NCBI GenBank assembly: GCA_963719135.1
Contig: CAVRAZ010000003.1
Coordinates: 62,001-126,000 of the forward strand
DNA from: CAVRAZ01 sp963719135
GTDB lineage: Bacteria; Pseudomonadota; Gammaproteobacteria; DSM-19610
Direction of reading: 5' to 3'
DNA length: 64,000 bases
Made by a program: the position numbers and the translations under genes. The notes beneath the pieces are model-generated. The model saw only the letters and a program-made list of their open reading frames with translations, ran no database searches and was not told where the DNA came from. Below are positions 33,117 through 44,121 of this stretch, piece by piece; position 1 is the stretch's first letter, and every line of letters starts with the position of its first letter.

Positions 33117-34223
33117 TCAGCCCGCCATGCGCACGCGCGCCGTGAGTTTCAGGTCGCCGCCCACCGCGCGGACATCCGTGAATTCCAGGTTCACCCGGTC
33201 GGCCATGCGCTCAAGCCCCGGCAGACAAAACAGCCCGCGCGCAGCGTCACCCATCAGATGCGGCGCCAGATAAACCACCAGTTCGTCGATGAGGCCCGCT
33301 TGCAGCATGGCGCCGGCCAGCGTGGGGCCCGTTTCCAGCAACACCTCGTTGACCCCGCGCCCCGCGAGCAGCGTCAACACACTGCGAAGCTCCGGGCGGC
33401 CTTCGGCAGCCGGCACCGGCGCGATATCGACGCCTGCCATGGGCGGCCACGGCGACACATCGGTGCCCGCGGCCACGATGATCAGCGTTTCTCCCGGCAG
33501 GTTCAACAGACGCGCGTCGCGCGGCATACGCAATCGGCTGTCCAGCACGACCCGCAACGGTTGCCGGACCCGGTCGCCGCCACCCAGCGCCGCGGCGTCC
33601 AGCCGCACATTGAGACCCGGATCGTCCGCAAGCACCGTGTCGATGCCGGTCATGACCGCCGAACTGCGCGCCCGCAGCCGCTGCACGTCGCGGCGCGCGG
33701 CGTCGCCGGTGATCCACCGGCTTTCGCCCGAGGCCATGGCAGTGCGGCCGTCCAGGCTCATGGCCAGCTTGCCGCGCACCCAGGGCGTGCCACGGCGCAT
33801 CCGCGCCACGAACCCGGGATTGAGCGCCTGCGCCTCGCACGCCAGCACACCCGTTTCCACCGCAACACCGGCCGCCTTCAGCCGCTCGAGACCCTGTCCC
33901 GCGACCTGCGGGTTGGGGTCTTCCATGGCCGCCACCACGCGCGCGACGCCGGCGGCGATCAGCGCATCGGCACAGGGCGGCGTCCGGCCGTGGTGGCTGC
34001 ACGGCTCCAGCGTCACGTAGGCGGTCGCGCCGCGCGCCCGCCCGCCGGCCTCGCGCAGCGCGTTGACTTCGGCGTGCGCCTCGCCGGCGCGCACGTGCCA
34101 GCCGCGCCCGACGACCCTGTCGTCCCGCACCAATACGCAACCGACGCGCGGATTGGGATCGGTGGTGTAGAGCCCGCGCGCCGCCAGTTGCAGCGCCTCG
34201 GCCATGTGGGCGCAATCGTTCAC
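33117..34223 (-). CDS. ribD: Bifunctional pyrimidine deaminase/reductase RibD
   Basis: A 368-residue enzyme for two riboflavin steps. The N-terminal deaminase (about 1-145) has HAEVNAL and PCSHHGRTPPC with the zinc ligands. The C-terminal reductase (about 150-368) has VRGKLAMSLDGRTAMASGES-RWIT and a LLETGPTLAGAML strand. GTG 34223 (VNDCAHMAEALQLAARGLYT) gives the canonical N-terminus; ATG 34205 would lose part of the first helix. It follows nrdR after 28 bp. Confidence 0.95.
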   Translation of the reverse strand: MNDCAHMAEALQLAARGLYTTDPNPRVGCVLVRDDRVVGRGWHVRAGEAHAEVNALREAGGRARGATAYVTLEPCSHHGRTPPCADALIAAGVARVVAAMEDPNPQVAGQGLERLKAAGVAVETGVLACEAQALNPGFVARMRRGTPWVRGKLAMSLDGRTAMASGESRWITGDAARRDVQRLRARSSAVMTGIDTVLADDPGLNVRLDAAALGGGDRVRQPLRVVLDSRLRMPRDARLLNLPGETLIIVAAGTDVSPWPPMAGVDIAPVPAAEGRPELRSVLTLLAGRGVNEVLLETGPTLAGAMLQAGLIDELVVYLAPHLMGDAARGLFCLPGLERMADRVNLEFTDVRAVGGDLKLTARVRMAG

Positions 34224-34251
34224 GGCCGGCGGCGGACGGCGGACGCGTGCA

Positions 34252-34764
34252 TCACTTGTGGGGTTCTTCATCGCTGAGCAGCGGCATCTGGTGTTTGCGC
34301 TGCTCCGGCGTCGGCCGCCTTTCGAGGCGTTCGATCTCGTCGCGGAACTCGCTGACATCCTCGAAACTGCGATACACCGACGCGAAGCGCACATAGGCGA
34401 CCTGGTCGATGTCGCGCAGTTCGTCCATGACCCACTCGCCCAGCATCCGCGAGGGGATCTCGCGCTCGCCGCACGCCTGCGCCCGGTGCTGAATGCGGCC
34501 GATGGCCGCCTCGATGCTCTCGGTGCCGACCGGACGCTTTTCCAGCGCGCGCAGGATGCCGGTCAGCAGCTTCTTGTCGTTGAACGGCTCGCGGGTACCG
34601 TCGGACTTGATGATGCGCGGCATGACCAGCTCGGCGGTCTCGTAGGTGGTGAAGCGTTCGCCGCAGGCGGTGCATTCACGCCGCCGGCGCACCTGGCTGC
34701 CCTCGCCGGCGAGGCGGGAGTCGATCACCTTGGTGTCGGGGTCGGCGCAGAAGGGGCAACGCAA
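34252..34764 (-). CDS. nrdR: Transcriptional repressor NrdR
   Basis: A 170-residue zinc-ribbon/ATP-cone regulator that senses dATP/ATP and represses ribonucleotide reductase genes. It begins RCPFCADPDTKVIDSRLAGEG after a TTG start at 34764 (CGGAG 8 nt upstream). CTACGERFTTYE completes the zinc finger. The ATP-cone covers about residues 45-140 (KSDGTREPFNDKKLLTGILRALEKRPV). Placement between glyA and ribD is standard for gammaproteobacteria. No NrdR box was looked for beyond the window. Confidence 0.95.
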   Translation of the reverse strand: MRCPFCADPDTKVIDSRLAGEGSQVRRRRECTACGERFTTYETAELVMPRIIKSDGTREPFNDKKLLTGILRALEKRPVGTESIEAAIGRIQHRAQACGEREIPSRMLGEWVMDELRDIDQVAYVRFASVYRSFEDVSEFRDEIERLERRPTPEQRKHQMPLLSDEEPHK

Positions 34765-34778
34765 TCGGAAACTCCGCT

Positions 34779-36038
34779 TCAGCCGGCGGCGTACACCGGA
34801 AAACGCTTGCAGACCGCCAGCACCTGCTCGCGCACCCGGGCGATGGTCTGCTCGTTGTCCACGTCGTCGAGCACGTCGCACATCCAGCCGGCCAGCGCCT
34901 TGACTTCGACGTCGCCGAACCCGCGCGTCGTGACCGCCGGCGTACCGACGCGGATGCCGCTGGTGACGAACGGCGACTGCGGATCGTTCGGCACGGCGTT
35001 CTTGTTGACCGTGATGTTGGCCCGGCCCAGCGCCGCGTCCGCCTCCTTGCCGGTGATGCCCTGGTCGATCAGATCGACCAGGAACAGGTGATCGTCGGTG
35101 CCGCCGGACACGACCTTGTAACCGCGGCCGATGAATACCTGCGCCATGGCGCGCGAATTGGCCAGCACCTGGGCCTGGTAGGTCTTGAAGTCGGGCTCCA
35201 GCGCCTCCTTGAACGCGACCGCCTTGGCCGCGATCACGTGCATCAGCGGTCCGCCCTGCGTGCCGGGAAAGACCATCGAACTGAGTTTCTTCTCGATGTC
35301 CGGATTCGACCGCGCCAGGATCAGACCGCCGCGCGGCCCGCGCAGCGTCTTGTGCGTGGTCGTCGTCACCACGTCGGCGACCGGAACCGGATTCGGATAG
35401 TGGCCGGTGGCGACCAGCCCGGCCACGTGCGCCATGTCGACGAACAGCAGGGCGCCGACCGCGTCGGCGATCCTGCGGCAGCGCTGCCAGTCGACCACGC
35501 GCGAATAGGCGGAAAAACCGGCCACCAGCATCTTCGGCCGGTGTTCCTGCGCCAGCGCTTCCATCTGCGCATAGTCGATTTCGCCGGTGTCCGGGTTCAA
35601 CCCGTACTGCACCGCATTGAAGAGCTTGCCGGAAAAATTCACCTTGGAGCCGTGGGTCAGGTGTCCGCCGTCGGCCAGGCTCATGCCGAGAATCCCGTCG
35701 CCCGGATGCAGAAGCGCCAGATAGACCGCGGCGTTGGCCTGCGAGCCCGAGTGCGGCTGCACGTTCGCATAGGCGGCACCGAACAACTGTTTCGCGCGAT
35801 CGATCGCCAACCGCTCGGCGACGTCGACGAATTCGCAGCCGCCGTAGTAGCGCTTGCCCGGATAACCCTCGGCATATTTGTTGGTCAGCACCGACCCCTG
35901 CGCCTCGAGTACGCGCGGGCTGGCGTAGTTCTCGGAAGCGATGAGTTCGATGTGCTCCTCCTGACGCCGCACTTCGTCGGCGATGGCGCCGGCGAGTTCG
36001 TCGTCGAACCCGGCGATGGTCATGGTCTTGCTGAACAT
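34779..36038 (-). CDS. glyA: Serine hydroxymethyltransferase
   Basis: A 419-residue PLP enzyme interconverting serine and glycine with one-carbon transfer to tetrahydrofolate. It contains HIELIASENYASPRVLEAQGS, EGYPGKRYYGGCEFVD, LDLAHVAGL-type VDMAHVAGLVATG and the PLP-lysine motif VVTTTTHKTLRGPRGGLIL. Length is normal. The promoter block at 36072-36084, shared with purL, lies 34 bp upstream. Co-occurrence with purL is consistent with one-carbon/purine coordination. Confidence 0.97.
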   Translation of the reverse strand: MFSKTMTIAGFDDELAGAIADEVRRQEEHIELIASENYASPRVLEAQGSVLTNKYAEGYPGKRYYGGCEFVDVAERLAIDRAKQLFGAAYANVQPHSGSQANAAVYLALLHPGDGILGMSLADGGHLTHGSKVNFSGKLFNAVQYGLNPDTGEIDYAQMEALAQEHRPKMLVAGFSAYSRVVDWQRCRRIADAVGALLFVDMAHVAGLVATGHYPNPVPVADVVTTTTHKTLRGPRGGLILARSNPDIEKKLSSMVFPGTQGGPLMHVIAAKAVAFKEALEPDFKTYQAQVLANSRAMAQVFIGRGYKVVSGGTDDHLFLVDLIDQGITGKEADAALGRANITVNKNAVPNDPQSPFVTSGIRVGTPAVTTRGFGDVEVKALAGWMCDVLDDVDNEQTIARVREQVLAVCKRFPVYAAG

Positions 36039-36071
36039 TCAAGCGATCCCGCTGGCGATGACTGAGGGGCG

Positions 36072-36084
36072 AATGATACTGGAA
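36072..36084 (-). promoter_or_regulatory. glyA promoter element shared with purL
   Basis: Minus strand TTCCAGTATCATT, containing the -10-like TATCAT, lies 34 bp before the glyA ATG. The identical 13-mer precedes purL. An identical CTGTCGTC lies further upstream in both, about where a -35 would be. Confidence 0.55.
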
Positions 36085-36128
36085 GCGGTCCCGCGACGAC
36101 AGGCCGCGGGTACGCAACGGCGGTGCCG

Positions 36129-37067
36129 TCAGGCCAGCAGCGCTTCGACCACCGCGGTCCAGGCGCGCGCCAGATTGTCGCGGTTGTAGCCGCCGCCGCC
36201 CAGCGCCAGCAGCCGTCCGCCCGCGGTCCGGTCCGCGATCGCGCACAGGCGGCCGGCCGCGTGACGGTGCGCCGCCTCCGAATACCGCAGATGCGTGATG
36301 GGATCGCCGGCCAGGCTGTCGGCGCCGCACTGGAGCAGGATCATCGCGCAGGGAAACCGCGCCAGATGCGCTTCGACCTGCGGCCAGACGGCGAAGAAAT
36401 CTTCGTCGCCGGCTCCCGGTTTCATGGGCAGATTGAGCTTGGTGCCGGCCGCGGCGCCGATGCCGGTTTCGTCGGCGGCACCGGTGCCGGGGTACAGATA
36501 CCGGCCATCCTCGTGAAGGTCGGCAAGTATCAGGTCCGGGTCGTCAATGAACGCGTAAAAGACCCCGTCGCCGTGGTGCGCGTCGATGTCGACGTAGGCG
36601 ACCCGCCGGATGCCGTAACGGCCGCGCAGCGTTTCGATGGCGACACCGCAATCATTGAACACGCAAAACCCGGCGGCGCTGTCACGCGCCGCGTGGTGCA
36701 GGCCGGCGATGGGCACGAACGCCCTGGTGGCGCGGCCGTCCATGAGGCGGTCCAGCGCATCCAGCACGCTGCCGACCACGGTGCACGCCGCCTCGTAGAC
36801 ACCGGGAAACGCCGGCGTGTCGCCCAGGTCCAGATAACCCTGACCGCTTTCCGACTGGCGGATCACCCGGTCGACGTACCCGGCGGTGTGAAAGCGCAGC
36901 AGGTCGTCGCGTCCGGCCGTGACCGGTTCGCAGACCTGAACCCGCCGGTCGAGCCCGCGGTCGATCATCCGCTGCCAGAAGGCGCCCATGCGGTCGGGCC
37001 CGAACGGATGACCTTCGCCGAAGCCGTAGCGGGCCAGCGCTGCGCCGACGTGAACGGTGACAGTCAT
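36129..37067 (-). CDS. Histone-deacetylase-family (AcuC/HDAC-like) hydrolase
   Basis: A 312-residue zinc amidohydrolase of the arginase/deacetylase fold. The active-site series is present: GLHHA (tandem His), GFCVFNDCGVAIE, YVDIDAHHGDGV (zinc Asp/His), LLQCGADSLAGDP and LALGGGGYN. Bacterial members deacetylate acetyl-CoA synthetase, acetylpolyamines or other amides; the substrate here is not evident. It precedes glyA by 90 bp on the same strand and is divergent from ettA. Confidence 0.92.
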   Translation of the reverse strand: MTVTVHVGAALARYGFGEGHPFGPDRMGAFWQRMIDRGLDRRVQVCEPVTAGRDDLLRFHTAGYVDRVIRQSESGQGYLDLGDTPAFPGVYEAACTVVGSVLDALDRLMDGRATRAFVPIAGLHHAARDSAAGFCVFNDCGVAIETLRGRYGIRRVAYVDIDAHHGDGVFYAFIDDPDLILADLHEDGRYLYPGTGAADETGIGAAAGTKLNLPMKPGAGDEDFFAVWPQVEAHLARFPCAMILLQCGADSLAGDPITHLRYSEAAHRHAAGRLCAIADRTAGGRLLALGGGGYNRDNLARAWTAVVEALLA

Positions 37068-37111
37068 GGCTGGAACCCTCCTGCCCCGCTGCGCCGAACC
37101 GGCGTGCGGTT

Positions 37112-37123
37112 TTCCAGTATACT
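37112..37123 (+). promoter_or_regulatory. ettA -10 promoter element
   Basis: TTCCAGTATACT on the plus strand contains TATACT (37118-37123), 30 bp before the ettA ATG. It shares TTCCAGTAT with the glyA and purL promoters. No good -35 hexamer is visible at 17 bp. Confidence 0.5.
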
Positions 37124-37153
37124 ACCGGCTTTTAACCGCGAACCCGAGAATCC

Positions 37154-38818
<1,665 letters not shown>

Positions 38819-38889
38819 CGAAGCGGCACTGACAAGACGACGCGGACCGCCGTCGGCGCAATGCGTCGGTCAACCGCCCAGTTCGTTCG

Positions 38890-41883
38890 TTATTGACGAA
38901 AGTCCGCGCCGGCTTCCGAACTCGCGCGCAGCAGGTCCGCAAAGGCTTCTGCCGTGAGCGGCAGACCGTTGAGAAAGCCCTGGTAGGTGTCACAGCCGTG
39001 GTGTTGCAGAAAAGCGAGCTGTTCCTGCGTCTCCACACCTTCGGCGAGCACCTTGAGGTGCAGGTTGCGGGCCATGGCGATGATGGTGGCCGCTATCTCC
39101 CCGGCGCTCGCTTCGAGCGGGATGTCGTGCATGAAAGTGCGATCGATCTTCAGCGTGTCAATGGGGAAGCGCCGAAGATAGGACAGTGAAGAGTAACCGG
39201 TGCCGAAATCGTCGATCGCCACCTTTACGCCGAGGTCTTTCAGCGCCCGCAGGGTGGCGACGGTCGTCTCTCCCCGTTCCATGATCGCGCTCTCCGTAAT
39301 CTCCAGTTCCAGAAGCCCCGGGGGCAGGCCGGTGGCGTCGAGAACGGTGCGCACGTCTTCGACCAGATCGAGATGGCGGAACTGGCGCGGTGAGAGATTC
39401 ACCGCCAGGGTGATGGGCGGCAGACCGCTCGCCATCCATCTCTGATGCTGTTCACAGGCGGCATTCAGCACCCATTTGCCGAGGGGAAGTATCAAACCGG
39501 TCTCCTCCGCCAGCGAAATGAAGTTCGCCGGTGGAATGCATCCGCACCGGGGATGCAGCCAACGCACCAGGGCTTCGACACCGACGATGGCGCCGCTCGC
39601 CACGTCCACCTGGGACTGGAAGTGCAAGGTGAATTCCTGCGTTTCGATGGCGCGGCGAAGTTCTGTTTCGAGGGTCAGGCGCTCATGAGCCGTGCGGGTC
39701 AGCTCGGCGCTGTAGAAGCGGAAAGTGCTGCGACCCTCCTCCTTGGATTGGTACATGGCGGCATCGGCGTTCTGCAGCAGGGTCGTGCCGTCGCGACCGT
39801 CGGCCGGATACAGGCTGATGCCGATGCTGGCAGTGATGAACACCGTTTGTCCTTCCAGATCGAAGTGCTTGTTCAGTGCCGCGAGAATCTTCTTCGCCAC
39901 TTCGCCGGCATCCCCCGTACGCCTGATGCCGTCCAGGACGATGACGAACTCGTCGCCGCCGAGGCGCGCCACGGTGTCCTCATTGCGCACGCAGGCGGAA
40001 AGAAGCGCAGCCACGGTCTTGAGCAGCTTGTCGCCCGCCGGGTGGCCCAGACTGTCGTTGACGGTCTTGAACCGGTCGAGGTCGAGGAACAGCAGTGCCA
40101 GCGACGAACCGGCGCGGTGAGCACGTTGAATGGCGTAGTCCAGCCGTGCATTGAGAAGCAGTCGGTTGGGCAGTTCGGTGAGGGGGTCGTGATGCGCGAG
40201 ATAATCCAGATCCGCCTCCGAGCGCTTCAACCGGCTGATGTCGGTGAACACCCCGACGTAGTTCAGGATTTTTCCCGCATCGTCCTGCACCGTGTTGATG
40301 GTCAGCCATTCGGGATAGATTTCTCCGGTCTTGCGCCGGTTCCATATTTCGCCGCGCCAGCTTCCGGTCTGCAGGATGGATGCCCACATGGACTGGTAAA
40401 AGCTGTTGCCGTGGCGCCCGGACTGGTGCATGCGCGGGTTACGCCCGAGCACCTCCGCCTTGGAATAGCCGGTAATCGCAGTGAACGCGGCATTGACGGC
40501 GACGATCGCGCCGTCCGGACCGGTGATGAGAACGCCCTCCATGGTGCTCTCGAAGACCTTGGCGGCCTGGCGAAGTTTTTCCTCCGAGCGCACCCGCTCT
40601 GAGATATCCTGGAACACCCCCAGCACACCGACCGTGCGACCCTGGACGTCGCACAACGGCACCTTGCTGGTCTCCAGCCACAGCGTCGAGCCGTCTTCGA
40701 GTTCCATGGGCTCGACGATATTCAGCTTCGGCGTACCCGATGAAATCACGTTGGCGTCGTCGCGGCGATACAGGTCGGCGAACTTGCGCCAGACAAGTTC
40801 ACGGTCGTCCTTTCCAATGATTTCGTCTGGCCGGCTGAGGCCGGCCAGACGGGCGAAAGCCGCGTTGCAGCCCAGGTACCTGGAGTCCCTGTCCTTCCAG
40901 AACACGAAGTTGGGCACCGTATCGATAACGTGCTGAAGCATCTGCCGCGCGGTCTGGAGACTTTCCGCCGCCCGCCTGCGCTCGGTGACGTCCCGGGCCA
41001 CGGACAGCACCATGGCGCGTCCCTGGATGTCGATCAGTCTTGCGCTGATCTCCACCGCAATATTGCGGCCGTCCCTGGTCATGTGTTCCATTTCGAATAC
41101 GGCCCGGCCTTCGGCCAGCAGTGCGGATACGGAGACGTTGCGCTGTTCGTCCATGCCGGCGGCGTCGATGTCCTTCGGCGACAGATTCAGGAGTTCCGTT
41201 TCGGAATACCCCAGCCGCCGGCACGCCGCCTCGTTCACTTTCAGGAAGCGGTCGGGTTCACCCGAAGGCAGGACACTGTGAAGGAATATGGCGTCACTGT
41301 TGTCACGGAACAAAGCCTTGTAGAACGACTCGCTGTCTCTCAGTGCCTCCTCCGCCTTCTTGTGCTCGGTGATATCGTCGAAGAAGGCGACGAAATGGTC
41401 CTGCGCAGGGCTGTAGACCGAAATCGAAAACCAGAGCCCCAAGGGCCCGAGACGGGCCTGAAAGCGTTCCGGACGACCACTCGCGGATACCCGGCCGCAG
41501 ACGTTGAAGAGTTCCGGGTGCTTTTCGCGGACTCCGGGAATGACCTGGCTGACCCGTTTTCCGATCACGTCCCCGATGCCCGTCAACCGCTCGAAGGCGG
41601 GGTTGACGTTGAGATAGACGAAATCCCGCGGCGCACCGTCCTCGAACAGCATCCGGCAATAGACATAGCCGTGCAGCACGTGCTGGAACAGGAAGCGGTA
41701 ACGTTCAGCGCTTCCCCGCAGTGCCTCCTGCGCCTGCAAGCACGCGGTCACATCCCGGCCCTGTATGATGGCCCCGTTCACCGTTCCGTCGTGTTCGACG
41801 TAGGGGGTATAGACCACCGCTTTGCAGCGCCGGCCGACGCCGCGGATGTCAAGAAAAAGGGGTCGGTGACAAATGATTCTCAT
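38890..41883 (-). CDS. PAS/GGDEF/EAL protein with 5'-truncated first PAS
   Basis: A 997-codon frame for a cyclic-di-GMP protein. It begins in the middle of a PAS fold: only its last strands (VYTPYVEHDGTVNGAIIQGRDVT) remain. Four complete PAS/PAC units follow (about 60-180, 190-310, 320-440, 445-560). The GGDEF domain (about 570-730) has an intact RLGGDEFVIVLDG and the EAL domain (about 745-990) VGVEALVRWLHP with DDFGTGYSSLSYL. The ATG at 41883 lies inside the right arm of a perfect 23-bp hairpin, so codons 1-10 are hairpin sequence. The gene has probably lost its own 5' end; expression from this ATG has no good ribosome-binding site. Confidence 0.8.
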   Translation of the reverse strand: MRIICHRPLFLDIRGVGRRCKAVVYTPYVEHDGTVNGAIIQGRDVTACLQAQEALRGSAERYRFLFQHVLHGYVYCRMLFEDGAPRDFVYLNVNPAFERLTGIGDVIGKRVSQVIPGVREKHPELFNVCGRVSASGRPERFQARLGPLGLWFSISVYSPAQDHFVAFFDDITEHKKAEEALRDSESFYKALFRDNSDAIFLHSVLPSGEPDRFLKVNEAACRRLGYSETELLNLSPKDIDAAGMDEQRNVSVSALLAEGRAVFEMEHMTRDGRNIAVEISARLIDIQGRAMVLSVARDVTERRRAAESLQTARQMLQHVIDTVPNFVFWKDRDSRYLGCNAAFARLAGLSRPDEIIGKDDRELVWRKFADLYRRDDANVISSGTPKLNIVEPMELEDGSTLWLETSKVPLCDVQGRTVGVLGVFQDISERVRSEEKLRQAAKVFESTMEGVLITGPDGAIVAVNAAFTAITGYSKAEVLGRNPRMHQSGRHGNSFYQSMWASILQTGSWRGEIWNRRKTGEIYPEWLTINTVQDDAGKILNYVGVFTDISRLKRSEADLDYLAHHDPLTELPNRLLLNARLDYAIQRAHRAGSSLALLFLDLDRFKTVNDSLGHPAGDKLLKTVAALLSACVRNEDTVARLGGDEFVIVLDGIRRTGDAGEVAKKILAALNKHFDLEGQTVFITASIGISLYPADGRDGTTLLQNADAAMYQSKEEGRSTFRFYSAELTRTAHERLTLETELRRAIETQEFTLHFQSQVDVASGAIVGVEALVRWLHPRCGCIPPANFISLAEETGLILPLGKWVLNAACEQHQRWMASGLPPITLAVNLSPRQFRHLDLVEDVRTVLDATGLPPGLLELEITESAIMERGETTVATLRALKDLGVKVAIDDFGTGYSSLSYLRRFPIDTLKIDRTFMHDIPLEASAGEIAATIIAMARNLHLKVLAEGVETQEQLAFLQHHGCDTYQGFLNGLPLTAEAFADLLRASSEAGADFRQ

Positions 41884-41902
41884 TTGTCACCGACCCCTTT
41901 TT
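41854..41902. terminator. Perfect 23-bp hairpin, REP-like and terminator-like
   Basis: The arms 41854-41876 and 41880-41902 are perfectly complementary around a 3-nt loop (TTC). The stem core is GGGGTCGGTGACAAATGA, bounded by A5 and T5. It begins 10 bp after the msrQ stop and, with its T-run, should terminate msrPQ on the minus strand and would also work in the other direction. The GGGGTCGGTGACA core resembles REP palindromes mobilised by RAYT transposases, but no transposase is present here. Confidence 0.8.
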
Positions 41903-41911
41903 TACTGGTTC

Positions 41912-42547
41912 TCAGACGTCCTGCACCTGCCCCGCCCGAATTCCGTTGGTCACACGGCGCGACCGTCTGTCGTTGAGCGCTTGAACAACCGGCGTACGCA
42001 GGAACAGCAGCGCGGCGAGCACACACCCGTAGATGAACGGCTCGCGCGTGTCCGCCTTCACCAGCCACCAGAAGTGCAGAACGCCGAGCGCGGGAATCGC
42101 GTAAGCCAGACGGTGCAGCTTCTTCCACGACCGGCCCAGCCTTCGCACCATGGCGTTGGTCGAGGTCGCCGCCAGCGGCAGAAGCAGCACGAACGCGAGC
42201 ATACCGACGGTGATGAACGGCCGCTCGAGAATGTCGGGGCCGATTTCGCTCCAGTCGAAGAACTGGTCGAGCCACAGATACGTGAACAGGTGCAACGTCG
42301 CGTAGAAAAATGAAAAGAGGCCGAGCATCCGCCGCACGCGGATCGGCCAGCCCCAGCCGGTCATGCGCTTGAGCGGCGTCGCCACCAGCGTCAGCAGCAG
42401 AAAGCGCAGCGTCCACTGTCCGGTCGAGTCCTGTATCTCGTCAATGGGATTGGCGCCGAGCGCATCCATGAAGAACCCTGCCGCAAGCGCGGCCAGCGGC
42501 GCCAGTGACAGGATGAAAACGAGTGGTTTGACGAATTGCCTGTTCAC
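41912..42547 (-). CDS. msrQ: MsrQ, haem-binding membrane subunit of methionine sulfoxide reductase
   Basis: A 211-residue integral membrane b-haem protein (YedZ family) that passes quinol electrons to periplasmic MsrP. Six hydrophobic segments are visible; conserved FFYATLHLFTYLWLDQ, TVGMLAFVLLLPLAATSTNAMVRRLGRSWKKLHRLAY and LGVLHFWWLVK carry the haem histidines. It begins 16 bp after msrP in the same direction, forming the standard msrPQ pair for repair of oxidised periplasmic proteins. Confidence 0.95.
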   Translation of the reverse strand: MNRQFVKPLVFILSLAPLAALAAGFFMDALGANPIDEIQDSTGQWTLRFLLLTLVATPLKRMTGWGWPIRVRRMLGLFSFFYATLHLFTYLWLDQFFDWSEIGPDILERPFITVGMLAFVLLLPLAATSTNAMVRRLGRSWKKLHRLAYAIPALGVLHFWWLVKADTREPFIYGCVLAALLFLRTPVVQALNDRRSRRVTNGIRAGQVQDV

Positions 42548-42563
42548 GCCGGCGGACCGGTTC

Positions 42564-43508
<945 letters not shown>

Positions 43509-43522
43509 AACGTTTCCCCTGG

Positions 43523-43672
43523 TTATTGAGCCTTGCATAAATGCGTGACAGACGATCCGCCTTTGCCGTCATCCCGGCGCAGGCCGGGATCCAGCCGCCG
43601 CCGCGCCAATGGATTCCGGCCTGCGCCGGAATGACGGTCAAACGTGTCACGCATTTATGCAAGCCTCGATAA
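43523..43672. repeat. Nested inverted-repeat element (MITE-like) upstream of msrP
   Basis: Outer terminal repeats CTTGCATAAATGCGTGACA (43532-43550) and its exact complement (43645-43663) are 19 bp perfect and extend outward for 9 more positions with 2 mismatches (to 43523 and 43672). Inside, a 26-bp sequence at 43568-43593 is repeated inverted at 43610-43635 with 2 differences; each copy is itself a GCCGG-type hairpin. No ORF within. The structure fits a small non-autonomous mobile element. Confidence 0.8.
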
Positions 43673-43827
43673 TCAGCATTTCCGACAGCACCGGGAGCGG
43701 ATGAGTTCCCCGGTCCCGGCGTTCCATCGCTAGGCTAACCGCACAAGATCACGAAGTTATCACGAATCCGGGTGTCGCGCGGGAGGGCGAAATCGATGGC
43801 CGGGAAGCACGCGAGACGACATGACTC

Positions 43828-44073
43828 TTAACCACAAAGCACACAAAGCGCACGAGGAATTCATTTGCCGGGTGGCGCGTTCCTGGTCGTCTCGCCGGCA
43901 GCCGCCGTCATTCGGTTACGCCGATATACTGGATGCCGGCCTGCGCCGGCATGACGACAAGCCCGGTGTCCGGGATTCAACCACCGGCCCAATTCACGAC
44001 AGCCACGCTTCATCAGCACGCAGGTCCACACGGCAATACTATCCTTCGTGCCCTTTGTGTTCTTTGTGGTTGA
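43828..44073. repeat. Inverted CACAAAG-repeat pair around a GCCGG hairpin
   Basis: The sequence at 43828-43857 (TTAACCACAAAGCACACAAA, continuing GCGCACGAGG) is repeated inverted at about 44043-44073 (CTTTGTGTTCTTTGTGGTTGA end). About 9 in 10 positions pair. Between them, 43930-43955 is another copy of the palindromic unit of the neighbouring element (GCCGGCCTGCGCCGGC core). Similar CACAAAG repeats are widespread in bacterial intergenic DNA. No gene lies inside. Confidence 0.7.
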
Positions 44074-44121
44074 ATGGTCGTTTACTGCGCGTCCTTCGCG
44101 GTTGTTACCAGCAGACCCGAC

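Noticed and set aside
30181..34223. Possible FMN riboswitch for the riboflavin genes
   Set aside because: The gaps between the rib genes are at most about 120 bp and none shows the conserved RFN core; no leader of suitable length was seen.
34252..36330. A 692-codon frame on the minus strand covering nrdR and most of glyA in another frame
   Set aside because: Only its last 170 codons (nrdR from TTG 34764) are real; the rest is out-of-frame glyA.
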